From contig NZ_FOVE01000012.1 of the NCBI RefSeq assembly GCF_900115065.1, positions 37,352-101,351 of the forward strand: a DNA stretch of 64,000 bases. Direction: 5' to 3'. Positions within the stretch are counted from its first letter, which is position 1. Each line of letters begins with the position of its first letter. A program made the translations under genes and the position numbers. The stretch is from Formivibrio citricus. GTDB taxonomy: Bacteria > Pseudomonadota > Gammaproteobacteria > Burkholderiales > Chitinibacteraceae. This document shows positions 1-9,925 of this stretch, in pieces. The notes below the pieces were generated by a model, which saw only the letters and a program-made list of their open reading frames with translations, was not told the DNA's origin and searched no databases.

Positions 1-1152
1 ACCGGCCCGATGGTCGCGCTGGGCTGCAAGTTCCTGCGTATCTGCCATCTGAACAACTGTGCGACCGGCGTCGCGACTCAGGAACTGAAGCTGCGCACCA
101 AGCACTTCATCGGCCTGCCTGAGATGGTGATGAACTACTTCACCTTCATCGCCCGCGAAACCCGCGAGTGGATGGCCAAGCTCGGCGTGCGCAGCATGGA
201 AGAGCTGATCGGCCGCGCCGATCTGCTGCAAGTCATCGAAGGCGCGACCGAGAAGCAGCAGAAGCTGCAACTCGACGTGCTGCTGGCCCAGGGCTCAGTG
301 CCCACCAGCGAGCCGCGCTACTGCGTCGAAGCCTCCAACCCGTCCTTCGACAAGGGCGAGCTGGCCGAGCAGATGGTCAAGGATGCCATTGCCGGCATCA
401 AGGCCAAGACCCCGCAGGTGCTCGAATATCCGGTGCAGAACATTCACCGCTCGATCGGCGCGCGCCTCTCCGGCGAGATCGCCAAGGCGCACGGCGCCGA
501 CGGCCTGCCTGCCGATTGCCTGACCGTCAAGCTCAAGGGCTCGGCCGGCCAGTCGCTCGGCGTGTGGAATGCCAAGGGTCTGACCATCGAGCTCGAAGGC
601 GATGCCAACGATTACGTGGGCAAGGGCATGTCCGGCGGCCGCGTGGTGGTGTACCCGCCCAAGGGCAGTGAGTTCGCTTCGCATGAAGCGGTCATCGTCG
701 GCAACACCTGCCTCTACGGCGCGACCGGCGGCGAGCTCTTCGCTGCGGGCATCGCGGGCGAGCGCTTCGCCGTGCGCAACTCCGGCGCCACGGCGGTGGT
801 CGAAGGGGTGGGCGATCACGGTTGCGAATACATGACCGGCGGCTGCGTGGTGGTGCTCGGCGATACCGGCTACAACTTCGGCGCAGGCATGACCGGCGGT
901 TTTGCCCTGGTCTACGACCGCCAGCAGAAGTTCGCCTATCGCTACAACAACGAACTGATCGACATCAGCCTGATCAACTCCGAAGGCATGGAAGAACACC
1001 GCCAGTTCCTGCGCGAGAAGATCGAACAGCATGTGAAGCTCACCGGCAGCGAAATCGGCCGCCAGTTGCTCGAAGATTTCGATATGGCAGCGGATTACTT
1101 CTGGCTGGTGAAGCCGAAGGCCGCCACGCTCGACAGCCTGCTCAAGCAGTAA
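1..1152 (+). CDS. gltB: Glutamate synthase large subunit, C-terminal part (5' truncated by window edge)
   Basis: The reading frame is open from base 1, so the 383 residues seen are the C-terminal end of a protein of about 1,500 residues. GltB makes glutamate from 2-oxoglutarate and glutamine-derived ammonia, using electrons passed on by GltD. The fragment opens in the FMN/3Fe-4S region (ICHLNNCATGVATQ, shortly after the left edge). It then runs through the Gly-rich beta-helix C-terminal domain, with repeated G-x-x-G-x-G-x-x-V turns from about residue 190 to 310. gltD follows 12 bp downstream in the usual gltBD order, so the two are almost certainly co-transcribed. Confidence 0.97.
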   Translation, partial: TGPMVALGCKFLRICHLNNCATGVATQELKLRTKHFIGLPEMVMNYFTFIARETREWMAKLGVRSMEELIGRADLLQVIEGATEKQQKLQLDVLLAQGSVPTSEPRYCVEASNPSFDKGELAEQMVKDAIAGIKAKTPQVLEYPVQNIHRSIGARLSGEIAKAHGADGLPADCLTVKLKGSAGQSLGVWNAKGLTIELEGDANDYVGKGMSGGRVVVYPPKGSEFASHEAVIVGNTCLYGATGGELFAAGIAGERFAVRNSGATAVVEGVGDHGCEYMTGGCVVVLGDTGYNFGAGMTGGFALVYDRQQKFAYRYNNELIDISLINSEGMEEHRQFLREKIEQHVKLTGSEIGRQLLEDFDMAADYFWLVKPKAATLDSLLKQ

Positions 1153-2583
<1,431 letters not shown>

Positions 2584-2607
2584 TCCTTGCTCCTCTGCTG
2601 TCGATTG

Positions 2608-2641
2608 AACAACGCCCGCTATTGCGGGCGTTGTTGTTTTT
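2608..2641 (+). terminator. Intrinsic terminator of gltBD
   Basis: Perfect 12-bp inverted repeat (2608-2619 with 2624-2635, loop TATT) followed by a T-rich run. It sits directly after gltD and before the convergent EAL gene, so it may also work in the reverse direction. Confidence 0.85.
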
Positions 2642-2684
2642 CATCGACCTGAGCGCTATCGAGGGCTGGGATGTAAAACTTTCC

Positions 2685-5048
2685 TTATGGGGTTGAGCAG
2701 GTTGCTGCGTTCAATCCAGTCCTGAAGAGGGTTTGTTCTGATTGGGTCGCGAGCAGTTTTTCCGTGCCAGTGATGTCTAGTGGACGATGGAAGAAATATC
2801 CCTGGAACAGATGGCAGCCGTTTGTGCGCAGAAATTCAAGCTGTTGAGCGTTTTCAACGCCTTCTGCCACAATCGACAAATCCAGTGAATGTGCCAGCGA
2901 GAGGATGCCGTGGATGATTTTTTCACGGCGAGAATCCCCAGGAACGTCCTGCACGAATTCACGGTCGATCTTGATGGCATACACAGGCATGTATGCAATT
3001 TTGGAAAGCGAAGAATAGCCGGAGCCAAAGTCGTCAATGCTGATGCGAAAACCCAGTTCTTTCAGCTTGTTCAGGTTGTCCAGCCCCGTTTCTCCATTCA
3101 CCATCAGCGCAGTTTCTGTAATCTCGAACTCCAGAAGATCAACAGAAAGATCGAGCTGATCCGTTCGCGAAACAACCTCCTGGACAAGGTTCGGAATTGA
3201 AAGATCGATGGCCGACAGGTTGATGGCAACAGGCCTGACCGGAATCCCTTTTCCCTGCCAGTTTTTGACCTGACTGGTTACCATCTCTATGACCTGCAGG
3301 GTGATGTCATGCACCATGCCACTGTTTTCGGCCACGGGAATGAATTCTGCGGGCGATACGGTTCCAAGCTCCGTACTCTGCCAGCGTACCAAAGCCTCCA
3401 GGCCTTGCAGGGTGCCATGACAGTCGACTTTGGGTTGGTAGGACAGGCTCAGGCTGTGTTCGCGCAAGGCCTTGCGCAGACCGACCTCGATATCGATCCT
3501 GCGTCGCATGGCGGCTGCCTGGGCGGGGTCGAAATAGACGGGGTCATCCGATTGATCGCTGCGCGCGTTTTGCTGGGCTTGTTCGCTGAAACGGATCAGA
3601 TCCTCGGCTGTGCCCGCATCCTGGGGAAATGAGGCGGCTCCAATGAAGTAGCTAATCTCAAGGGAGTGCCCGTTGATGACATGCCGCCGTGGCAATTCCC
3701 GGGTGTGACGGGCGATATGTTCCTGGGCAGCATTGCTGTCTTGCGGCAGGTTGGTCAGCAAGAGGGAAAACGCGCCGCCGCGTGTTCGTCCAAGCCAGTC
3801 CCCGGCAGAAAGCCGTTTATGAATGCAGCGGCCAATCTGGTTGATGAGATTATCGCCATTGATGATGCCGTAACGTGTATTGACGGTATGCAGATCCCGG
3901 ATCTTGATGTTCAGTACGGCCAGTGGTTTTCCGGATCGTTGAGCTTTTACGATTTGCTCGTTGAGGATTTCAATAAAATGCGACCGGTTAGGCAAGCCGG
4001 TAAGACCGTCATGGCGAGCAAGAAAGTGGGCTCGATCCAGGTTGCTGTTGAGTTCGGTACGCAACTGATGGATTTCAGACAGATCGCTCATGGAGATGAT
4101 GAGATTGCCCGTATGAGCCATCGGGGTCACCTGCAGCAGCACCGGCCGAGAATTTTTTCTTATCTGCCAAATGCCCTCCAGCGTTGAACCTGGCTGGCGT
4201 GTCTCTGGTCGATCCAGGGAGGGCTCGGCTGTTTTTTCGAGCAAATCATGCAGGTCAAGTTTTTCAACTTGTGCTGGAAGGCGCCCAAGCAGCCGTGCGG
4301 CAAGCCGGTTGCATCGCAAAATGACGCCGTTCTGTTGGCAAAAAAGGGTGGCTGAGCCGCTGTGCTCAAAGACTTCTTCATGGATGGCCAGGCTGGTTTC
4401 CAGCGTTTGGTTCATCTGCAGGGCATGGCGAGTCGCACGGCTCAACGAGCTTAGCACTCTGGAAAAAGCCAATGGAATTCCGATGTTGAAAAACAGAAAA
4501 ATCAGGGACTGAATGTAGGTGTGCGTTCCGGGCAGCGTGGCACTAAGTTGCAAAAAATTCGGAACGGGTTGGTTTCTGATCAGTAAAAAAAACGGAAAAA
4601 GATTGAGCCCCATGAAGATTAGCGCGGGCCTGCGCCCCAGCAAGATCAATGCAATCAATGGGGCTGTGTAGATAAAAATGAAGCCCAGCTTGGCGATTTC
4701 AACGATGTTGATGGCAGTCAGGATGCAAAACCCTGCGGCATAAACAATCAGGATTAGCGACCAGGAGCCCAGTTTGAGACTGCGGCTGCTCAGGTAGAGG
4801 GTGCCACTGATTACCACGAAAAAGAACAGCACCATGCCGATGACATCGTATAGCCCGGCTTGTGCAGCCTCCCAAGCGGTATGCAGGAAAATGGTTGATT
4901 CCAGCAGCAATCCAAAAACCAGGATGATCCGCAGCGCGCTCAAACGCCAACGTTTTGTTTGCTCTTCCGGGTGGGCTGCGTCCTGAAGCAGCAGGAAGCC
5001 ATCAACACGGTCACGCAATGTTTGACTGAGGTGTTTTCTCTTTGACAT
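2685..5048 (-). CDS. Membrane-anchored GGDEF-EAL protein with degenerate GGDEF (probable c-di-GMP phosphodiesterase)
   Basis: 787 residues. About six hydrophobic helices lie between residues 40 and 215, followed by a PAS-like region (about 230-335), a GGDEF domain (about 350-510) and an EAL domain (about 530-770). The GGDEF signature reads RGGAF instead of GGDEF/GGEEF, and no RxxD inhibitory site precedes it, so cyclase activity is unlikely. The EAL half keeps LEALVRW, EITETAL, IDDFGSGYSSL, the Lys of KIDREFV, AEGVEN and QGYFF, which are the metal and catalytic motifs of active phosphodiesterases. The likely role is hydrolysis of cyclic di-GMP at the inner membrane, with the dead GGDEF as a possible GTP sensor. 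It is transcribed alone from the AT-rich region upstream. Confidence 0.9.
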   Translation of the reverse strand: MSKRKHLSQTLRDRVDGFLLLQDAAHPEEQTKRWRLSALRIILVFGLLLESTIFLHTAWEAAQAGLYDVIGMVLFFFVVISGTLYLSSRSLKLGSWSLILIVYAAGFCILTAINIVEIAKLGFIFIYTAPLIALILLGRRPALIFMGLNLFPFFLLIRNQPVPNFLQLSATLPGTHTYIQSLIFLFFNIGIPLAFSRVLSSLSRATRHALQMNQTLETSLAIHEEVFEHSGSATLFCQQNGVILRCNRLAARLLGRLPAQVEKLDLHDLLEKTAEPSLDRPETRQPGSTLEGIWQIRKNSRPVLLQVTPMAHTGNLIISMSDLSEIHQLRTELNSNLDRAHFLARHDGLTGLPNRSHFIEILNEQIVKAQRSGKPLAVLNIKIRDLHTVNTRYGIINGDNLINQIGRCIHKRLSAGDWLGRTRGGAFSLLLTNLPQDSNAAQEHIARHTRELPRRHVINGHSLEISYFIGAASFPQDAGTAEDLIRFSEQAQQNARSDQSDDPVYFDPAQAAAMRRRIDIEVGLRKALREHSLSLSYQPKVDCHGTLQGLEALVRWQSTELGTVSPAEFIPVAENSGMVHDITLQVIEMVTSQVKNWQGKGIPVRPVAINLSAIDLSIPNLVQEVVSRTDQLDLSVDLLEFEITETALMVNGETGLDNLNKLKELGFRISIDDFGSGYSSLSKIAYMPVYAIKIDREFVQDVPGDSRREKIIHGILSLAHSLDLSIVAEGVENAQQLEFLRTNGCHLFQGYFFHRPLDITGTEKLLATQSEQTLFRTGLNAATCSTP

Positions 5049-5403
5049 GGTGCATGCTTGGATATCAGACCCGGGTTTGCGCGAATATTAGCTTTTAATT
5101 ATATTGTTTTCTGTAAAATAAATACTGGAATTTGTCAGTTTTTACGGTGTTTTTTGGTGTTCTGAGTTTGTTTGTTTCTTGCGTGACGCTAAAATGTTTT
5201 ATTTTTTAAATTATGAGAAAGAATTTGTTGGTTATTTATAATTTTTTGAAAGAATTTAGGCTTGGTCTGTTGGGGGCGTACGCCATGACCACAGTCTATG
5301 GTTGCGCCAATGAATTTCTGGCCCTTTTACCAATATTCCCGTCTCTTCCCGAGAGTACAATCACGGCCCCGATCCGTTTGTCCGGCAAGACCCCGAAACC
5401 GAC
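5049..5403. other. AT-rich divergent intergenic region
   Basis: 355 bp between the EAL gene and the cytochrome b561 gene. It is visibly AT-rich from about 5080 to 5280, unlike the rest of the window, and presumably holds both promoters. A 64-codon open frame inside it (5213-5407) has no ribosome-binding site or recognisable features and runs into the b561 start, so I do not call it a gene. No operator was identified. Confidence 0.5.
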
Positions 5404-5958
5404 ATGAATATCCAGCGTTATCACCCGGTAATCTGCGTTCTCCACTGGCTGCTTGCCGCCATGATCATGGCGGCGCTCGTCATGAGCACCTTCGTGATGG
5501 CCCATATCCCCGATACCGATCCGGCCAAGATTTCGGCCATCCTGCGGCATATGAGCGTCGGCGTGTTGATTCTGGTATGCACCGCGCTACGGCTGTTTAC
5601 CCGCAAGAAAACCGGCCGCCCGACTTCGTTGCCGTCCGGCATGCCTTGGGCCGACTGGCTGGCAGGAATCGTGCACCGTCTGCTCGACGTGCTGGTTTTC
5701 ATCATGATCGGCAGCGGCATCTGCATGGCCGTATTCTCCAACCTGCCCAAAGCGATTCTGGAAGGACAGAGCGAGTTGCTCGCCAATCTGGATAGCCTGC
5801 CTTGGCATACGCTGCATGTGGCGGGGGCCAGGGTGCTGTTCGGCGTTCTGTTGCTGCATGTAGGCGGAGCGCTTTACCACCAGTTGATCCTGCGCGATGG
5901 CCTGCTGTGGCGGATGTGCTCCATCCCGCGCCTTGCCAAAAAGAAAAAGCCCTTCTGA
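5404..5958 (+). CDS. Cytochrome b561 family protein
   Basis: 184 residues with four hydrophobic helices. Conserved histidines sit at positions expected for bis-heme-b ligation: His7 and His14 at the start of helix 1, His49 at the start of helix 2, and several His in the last helix pair (WHTLHVAG and LLLHVGGALYH). CybB-type b561 proteins move electrons between ubiquinol and periplasmic acceptors such as superoxide. The C-terminus is a cytoplasmic Lys-rich tail (AKKKKPF). The last base of its stop codon is the first base of a palindromic repeat element. The protein is somewhat shorter than fused YceI-type b561 proteins; nothing else is unusual. Confidence 0.88.
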   Translation: MNIQRYHPVICVLHWLLAAMIMAALVMSTFVMAHIPDTDPAKISAILRHMSVGVLILVCTALRLFTRKKTGRPTSLPSGMPWADWLAGIVHRLLDVLVFIMIGSGICMAVFSNLPKAILEGQSELLANLDSLPWHTLHVAGARVLFGVLLLHVGGALYHQLILRDGLLWRMCSIPRLAKKKKPF

Positions 5959-6099
5959 GAACCTGCTCACGCTCTTGCTGCGAAACCGTGATCGGGGCTC
6001 ATGTGCTGCCCGGAATCCTCATCCGCCCGCATGAACACCGGTTCCTGCGCGGCTCTTCACCCCGCTGACGGCGTCCGCGACAGATCGTGAACGAGTTCT
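5958..6099. repeat. Dispersed palindromic repeat, type A copy 1
   Basis: 142-bp element with imperfect terminal inverted repeats (5958-5974 against 6083-6099, 13 of 17 matching; ends AGAAC...GTTCT). The middle contains the CGGAATCCTCAT...CCGGTTCCTGCG core shared with the copies at 16513, 18921, 20195, 40569 and 48004. Its first base is the last base of the b561 stop codon. Confidence 0.8.
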
Positions 6100-6216
6100 G
6101 ATAGGCGGTGGGCAGGGTTGATAATGAGACCCGCTCTCAGTTTTGATTGCGGCAGGGGCTGCGGGCAGCCACAATGGAAATCCGATCCATTGTTTACATC
6201 ACGCGGAGATATCCTA

Positions 6217-6720
6217 ATGGCTTCTGTTACCCTTGCAGGCAATCCTGTCAATCTCAATGGTTCCTTCCCCTCGGTTGGGGCGCATGCCAAGCCGTTTTCG
6301 CTCGTTGCCAAGGATTTGAGCAATGTGTCGCTTGCCAGCCTGGCTGGCAAGAGGAAAGTGCTGAACATTTTCCCGAGCGTCGATACCGATGTGTGCGCTG
6401 CCTCCGTGCGCCGCTTCAATCAGGAAGCCTCAGGTCTCGCCAATACCGTGGTTCTATGCATCTCGGCTGATTTGCCTTTTGCCCAAGCCCGTTTCTGTGG
6501 AGCTGAGGGCTTGGACAATGTCGTGACGCTTTCCACCATGCGTGGTCGTGAATTCCTGGCCGATTACGGCGTGGAGATCGCCAGCGGTCCCTTGGTTGGC
6601 ATTGCCGCACGTGCGGTTGTCGTGCTTGATGAGCAGGACAAAGTCATTCACGCCGAGCTGGTGCCGGAAATTTCCCATGAACCGGATTATGCGGCGGCCC
6701 TGAAGGTGCTGGGCAAGTAA
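6217..6720 (+). CDS. tpx: Thiol peroxidase, atypical 2-Cys peroxiredoxin
   Basis: 167 residues, the usual Tpx length. The peroxidatic motif PSVDTDVC places the catalytic Cys at residue 60 with Thr57 before it. The resolving Cys is Cys94 (ARFCGAEG). Tpx reduces lipid and alkyl hydroperoxides using thioredoxin. The ATG at 6217 is chosen over an in-frame ATG 99 bp upstream because GGAG lies 8 bp before it and the protein then starts like other Tpx ([11 protein letters not shown]). A strong terminator follows, so the gene is monocistronic. A paralogue without any cysteine lies at 58312. Confidence 0.96.
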   Translation: MASVTLAGNPVNLNGSFPSVGAHAKPFSLVAKDLSNVSLASLAGKRKVLNIFPSVDTDVCAASVRRFNQEASGLANTVVLCISADLPFAQARFCGAEGLDNVVTLSTMRGREFLADYGVEIASGPLVGIAARAVVVLDEQDKVIHAELVPEISHEPDYAAALKVLGK

Positions 6721-6743
6721 TCGCCTTCTTCCCTGTTTTACAG

Positions 6744-6790
6744 CAGCCCCGGAAACGAACCCTGTTTTGTGTTCGTTTCCGGGGCTGTTT
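6744..6790 (+). terminator. Intrinsic terminator after tpx
   Basis: Perfect 17-bp inverted repeat (6744-6760 with 6771-6787, 10-nt loop) followed by TTT. The stem is very stable and lies 24 bp after the tpx stop. Confidence 0.85.
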
Positions 6791-6826
6791 GCTTCCTGGC
6801 AATGGCCGGTCTAGTGTGACTCTATA

Positions 6827-6924
6827 AGAACCTGCTTACGACCTTGCTGTGAAGCCGTGTCGGGACTGAGGTGTTGCTCTTCACCCCGCTGATAGTCTCT
6901 CGCGACGGATCGTGCGCAGGTTCA
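6827..6924. repeat. Dispersed palindromic repeat, type A copy 2 (core deleted)
   Basis: 98-bp element with the same ends as the copies at 5958 and 16513 (AGAACCTGCTTACG... against ...CGTGCGCAGGTTC) and the same TTCACCCCGCTGA block. It lacks the central CGGAATCC...CCGGTT palindrome. It lies between the tpx terminator and the EF-G-like gene, ending 22 bp before that start. Confidence 0.75.
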
Positions 6925-6946
6925 AGTCCACAGAGAGGAGCCCCCC

Positions 6947-8998
6947 ATGCCTGCCGTGCAAAACATCCGTACCCTTGCGTTTCTTGGTCATGCCGGAGCC
7001 GGCAAGACCACCCTGGTCGAAAGCCTTCTGGCTCTGTCCGGGGCGATCAATCAGGCCGGTTCCGTCGAGAAGGGCACGACGGTCTGCGATTACGACCCGC
7101 TCGAAAAAGAACATCAACACACGGCCAAGCTCGCCGCGGCTTACCTCGATCACGGCGACGTTCGCATCCACTTGCTGGATACCCCCGGCTTCCCCGATTT
7201 CGCTGGCCAGGCCATGGCCGCGCTCGATGCGGTGGAAACGGTCGCCGCAGTCATCAACCCGCAGAACGACATTGAAATCAGTGCCCGGCGCGCGATGCTC
7301 TGGGCGCAGACGCGCAAGCTTTGCCGCGTGGTGGTGGTCAACCGTATCGATTGCGAACGTCTCGAACTCGAACAACTCCTGAGTGACTTGCAGTCCGCAT
7401 TCGGCCGCGAGTGTCTGCCGCTGAACCTGCCGGCTGCCGGCGGGACAAAAGTCGTCGACTGTTTCTTCAATCTCGATGGCGAGGCTACGGATTTCGGTAG
7501 CGTCGAGGCCGCGCACAATGCGATCGTCGAGCAGATCGTCGAAGTGGACGAGGCACTGACCGAGCGCTACCTCAACGGCGAGGAAGTCGCCCCGGAGGAG
7601 CTGCATGACGCCTTCGAGCAGGCGCTGCGAGAAGGGCATCTGCTGCCGGTGCTCTTCACCTCGGCGCGTACCGGCGCCGGCTTGCCGCAACTGCTGGATT
7701 TCATCGCCAGACTGGCGCCCAACCCGCTGGAAGGCAACCCGCCGCTGTTCGAAAAATGGCCCGGCGGCGATGCCGAGGCGGCCGAACCCTTCAATGCAAG
7801 CCACGACCCCGCCGAGCACGTGATTGCCCACGTGTTCAAGGTCGAGGTCGATCCCTATATGGGCAAGATCGGCACCGTGCGCGTATTGCAGGGTACGCTC
7901 ACACCGGATTCGCTGCTCTACGCGGGAGAGGCGCGCAAGCCGTTCCGCGTGGCGCATCTCTATAGCGTGCAGGGCAAGACGCTCACCGCCATCCAGAGCG
8001 CGGGGCCGGGCGAAATCTGCGCAATTACCAAGATCGACGACATCCATTTCGATGCCGTGTTGCACGATGCGCCGGAAGATTCCGTGCTGCATTTTCACCC
8101 GCTGCCGCTGCCGCATGCGGTCTACGGTCTGGCGCTGCGCGTGAAGCGTCGCGGCGAAGAGCAGAAGCTTTCCGAAGTGCTGCACCGCATGGCGCTCGAA
8201 GACCCGGGGCTGGAAGTGGAAAGCGATCCGACCACGCGCGAGATCGTGATCCGCGGCTTGGGCGAACTGCATCTGGGCCGGGTGCTGGAGCGCATGCGTG
8301 CGCAGTACAAGCTCGAAGTCGACAGCCACCCGCCGTCCATCCCCTACCGCGAAACCATTACCGCGCCCGCCGAGGGGCATCATCGTCACAAGAAGCAGAG
8401 CGGCGGCGCGGGGCAGTTCGGCGAGGTCTATCTGCGCATTGCACCACTGGCGCGCGGCGAAGGCTTCCGCTTCAAGGATGCGGTCAAGGGCGGCACGATC
8501 CCCGGTGTATTCATCCCCGCCGTGGAGAAAGGCGTGCGCGAAGCGCTGGCGAGCGGGGCCATCGCCGGCTTTCCGATACAGGATGTAGAAGTGACGGTCT
8601 ACGACGGCAAAACCCATGCGGTCGATGGCAAGGAAGTCGCGTTCGTGACGGCGGGCCGCAAGGCGTTCGTCGAGGCGATGCTGAGTGCGAGTCCGGTGGT
8701 GCTGGAGCCGTATGTGAACCTGGAAATCACCGTGCCGGACTTTGCGATGGGCGACGTTTCCGGCGAATTGTCTTCGCGCCGCGGCCAGGTCACCAACACG
8801 GGCGGCGGACGGGCCGGTATGCTCTCGATCAGCGCACGCGCGCCGCTCGCCGAGCTCTCCGATTTCCAGACCCGCCTCAAGTCGCTGACCGGAGGGCAGG
8901 GCAGTTACACGCTGGAACTGGCGGAATACGAGGAAGTGCCGCCGCAGGTGCAAACCCAGTTGAGCGCAGCGTTCCGCCCGCACGTGGATGAACAGTAG
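6947..8998 (+). CDS. Elongation factor G-like GTPase (EF-G paralogue)
   Basis: 683 residues with full EF-G architecture: GTPase domain (about 1-265), beta-barrel domain II, and domains III to V. G1 is GHAGAGKTTL near residue 14, G3 is DTPGF and the effector region reads EKGTTVCDYD. G4 is NRID rather than the usual NKxD. This divergent subgroup (often called EF-G2 or EF-G-like) sits apart from the str operon and has no settled role in translocation. No ribosomal protein genes or tuf are nearby, so it is not the housekeeping fusA. The start ATG follows AGAGAGGAGCCCCCC. It appears monocistronic. Confidence 0.88.
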   Translation: MPAVQNIRTLAFLGHAGAGKTTLVESLLALSGAINQAGSVEKGTTVCDYDPLEKEHQHTAKLAAAYLDHGDVRIHLLDTPGFPDFAGQAMAALDAVETVAAVINPQNDIEISARRAMLWAQTRKLCRVVVVNRIDCERLELEQLLSDLQSAFGRECLPLNLPAAGGTKVVDCFFNLDGEATDFGSVEAAHNAIVEQIVEVDEALTERYLNGEEVAPEELHDAFEQALREGHLLPVLFTSARTGAGLPQLLDFIARLAPNPLEGNPPLFEKWPGGDAEAAEPFNASHDPAEHVIAHVFKVEVDPYMGKIGTVRVLQGTLTPDSLLYAGEARKPFRVAHLYSVQGKTLTAIQSAGPGEICAITKIDDIHFDAVLHDAPEDSVLHFHPLPLPHAVYGLALRVKRRGEEQKLSEVLHRMALEDPGLEVESDPTTREIVIRGLGELHLGRVLERMRAQYKLEVDSHPPSIPYRETITAPAEGHHRHKKQSGGAGQFGEVYLRIAPLARGEGFRFKDAVKGGTIPGVFIPAVEKGVREALASGAIAGFPIQDVEVTVYDGKTHAVDGKEVAFVTAGRKAFVEAMLSASPVVLEPYVNLEITVPDFAMGDVSGELSSRRGQVTNTGGGRAGMLSISARAPLAELSDFQTRLKSLTGGQGSYTLELAEYEEVPPQVQTQLSAAFRPHVDEQ

Positions 8999-9017
8999 TT
9001 ATTTCTGCGTTTTCCCC

Positions 9018-9056
9018 AAGGCCGTTTAGCCGCTTGCCAGGCTTGCGGCCTTTTTT
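9018..9056 (+). terminator. Probable terminator of EF-G-like gene
   Basis: AAGGCCG (9018-9024) pairs with CGGCCTT (9046-9052), with a smaller nested stem in the loop, followed by a T6 run. It lies 20 bp after the stop codon. Confidence 0.65.
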
Positions 9057-9118
9057 CATTGTGCGTAATAAAATAAAGGGTAGACTCTTCGGTCAATCCC
9101 AATGGGGCGGATGTTCAT

Positions 9119-9844
9119 ATGCAAAAATTTGTTCTGCTGCTTTTGCTGGCATTGTCCTCAAGCTTTGGCGTGGCAGGGTCTCCTCGAGTGGTGTGTGCGG
9201 ACATTGCTCCATACTGTTTTGTGTCTGATGGTGTTCCTCAAGGCTTTGCTTATGAAGTGGGGAAAGAAATCGTGCAGCGGCTGGGTTATGAAACGAAAAT
9301 CGAAATCATGCCGTTGGCGCGGGCGCTGCATACGGTGCAGACCGAAGACAATGTGATTTCCCTGTGGGTTGGGCGAACCCCGGACAGGGAACGAACGGTG
9401 CAGTGGGTTTCGTTGCTGTTCACTGATGGCTTCTATGTGTACACCCTTAAAGGCAAGCCGGACGGGTCTACTTTGGAAAAAGCCCGCTTGCTCAAGGTGT
9501 TGGGCGCCAACATTGCAGCCGCCAATACTCAAGCGGCCCGAAAACACGGGTTGAATTCAATCGAGGCCATATCCTCGAATGACAACAACGGGCGAAAATT
9601 GTTGGCGGAAAGAATCGATGGCTGGGTGACGACGCAATCGGCCGCTGAATATTTCATCAATCGACACGCGATTGACCCATCCCTGCTGATTCGTGGCGTA
9701 ATGCTGGATGATTATTTGGCATATGTAGCGGCATCGTTGGGTCTGGAGGCTACAGAAGTCAATCGGTGGCGTAATGCGCTTCAAGCCATGAAGCGCGATG
9801 GAAGTTTGGCCCGCTTGAAAACAAAATATCGAATCCGCCAGTAG
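9119..9844 (+). CDS. Periplasmic solute-binding protein, amino-acid ABC type (SBP family 3)
   Basis: 241 residues with a Sec signal peptide (MQKFVLLLLLALSSSFGVAG, cleaved near residue 20). The mature part has the bilobed family 3 pattern: an early GFAYEVGKEIVQRLGY segment, a PDRERTVQWVS segment, and a C-terminal half ending in MKRDGSLARLKTKY. No permease or ATPase gene is adjacent, so it is an orphan. Such stand-alone proteins in betaproteobacteria may serve as receptors or donate to a remote ABC system; the ligand cannot be told. A second orphan of the same class lies at 51559. Base composition is visibly less GC-rich than the neighbours. Confidence 0.8.
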   Translation: MQKFVLLLLLALSSSFGVAGSPRVVCADIAPYCFVSDGVPQGFAYEVGKEIVQRLGYETKIEIMPLARALHTVQTEDNVISLWVGRTPDRERTVQWVSLLFTDGFYVYTLKGKPDGSTLEKARLLKVLGANIAAANTQAARKHGLNSIEAISSNDNNGRKLLAERIDGWVTTQSAAEYFINRHAIDPSLLIRGVMLDDYLAYVAASLGLEATEVNRWRNALQAMKRDGSLARLKTKYRIRQ

Positions 9845-9925
9845 TCAGTTACCCTGGTTTGCGTGACTGACTGCCAAATGCTTTATGAAATGCTTTTTGA
9901 TGATGTGTGAATTGAAAGGAAACAA

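Noticed and set aside
5213..5407. 64-codon open frame in the AT-rich gap before the b561 gene
   Set aside because: No ribosome-binding site, no recognisable features, and it overlaps the start of cytochrome b561.
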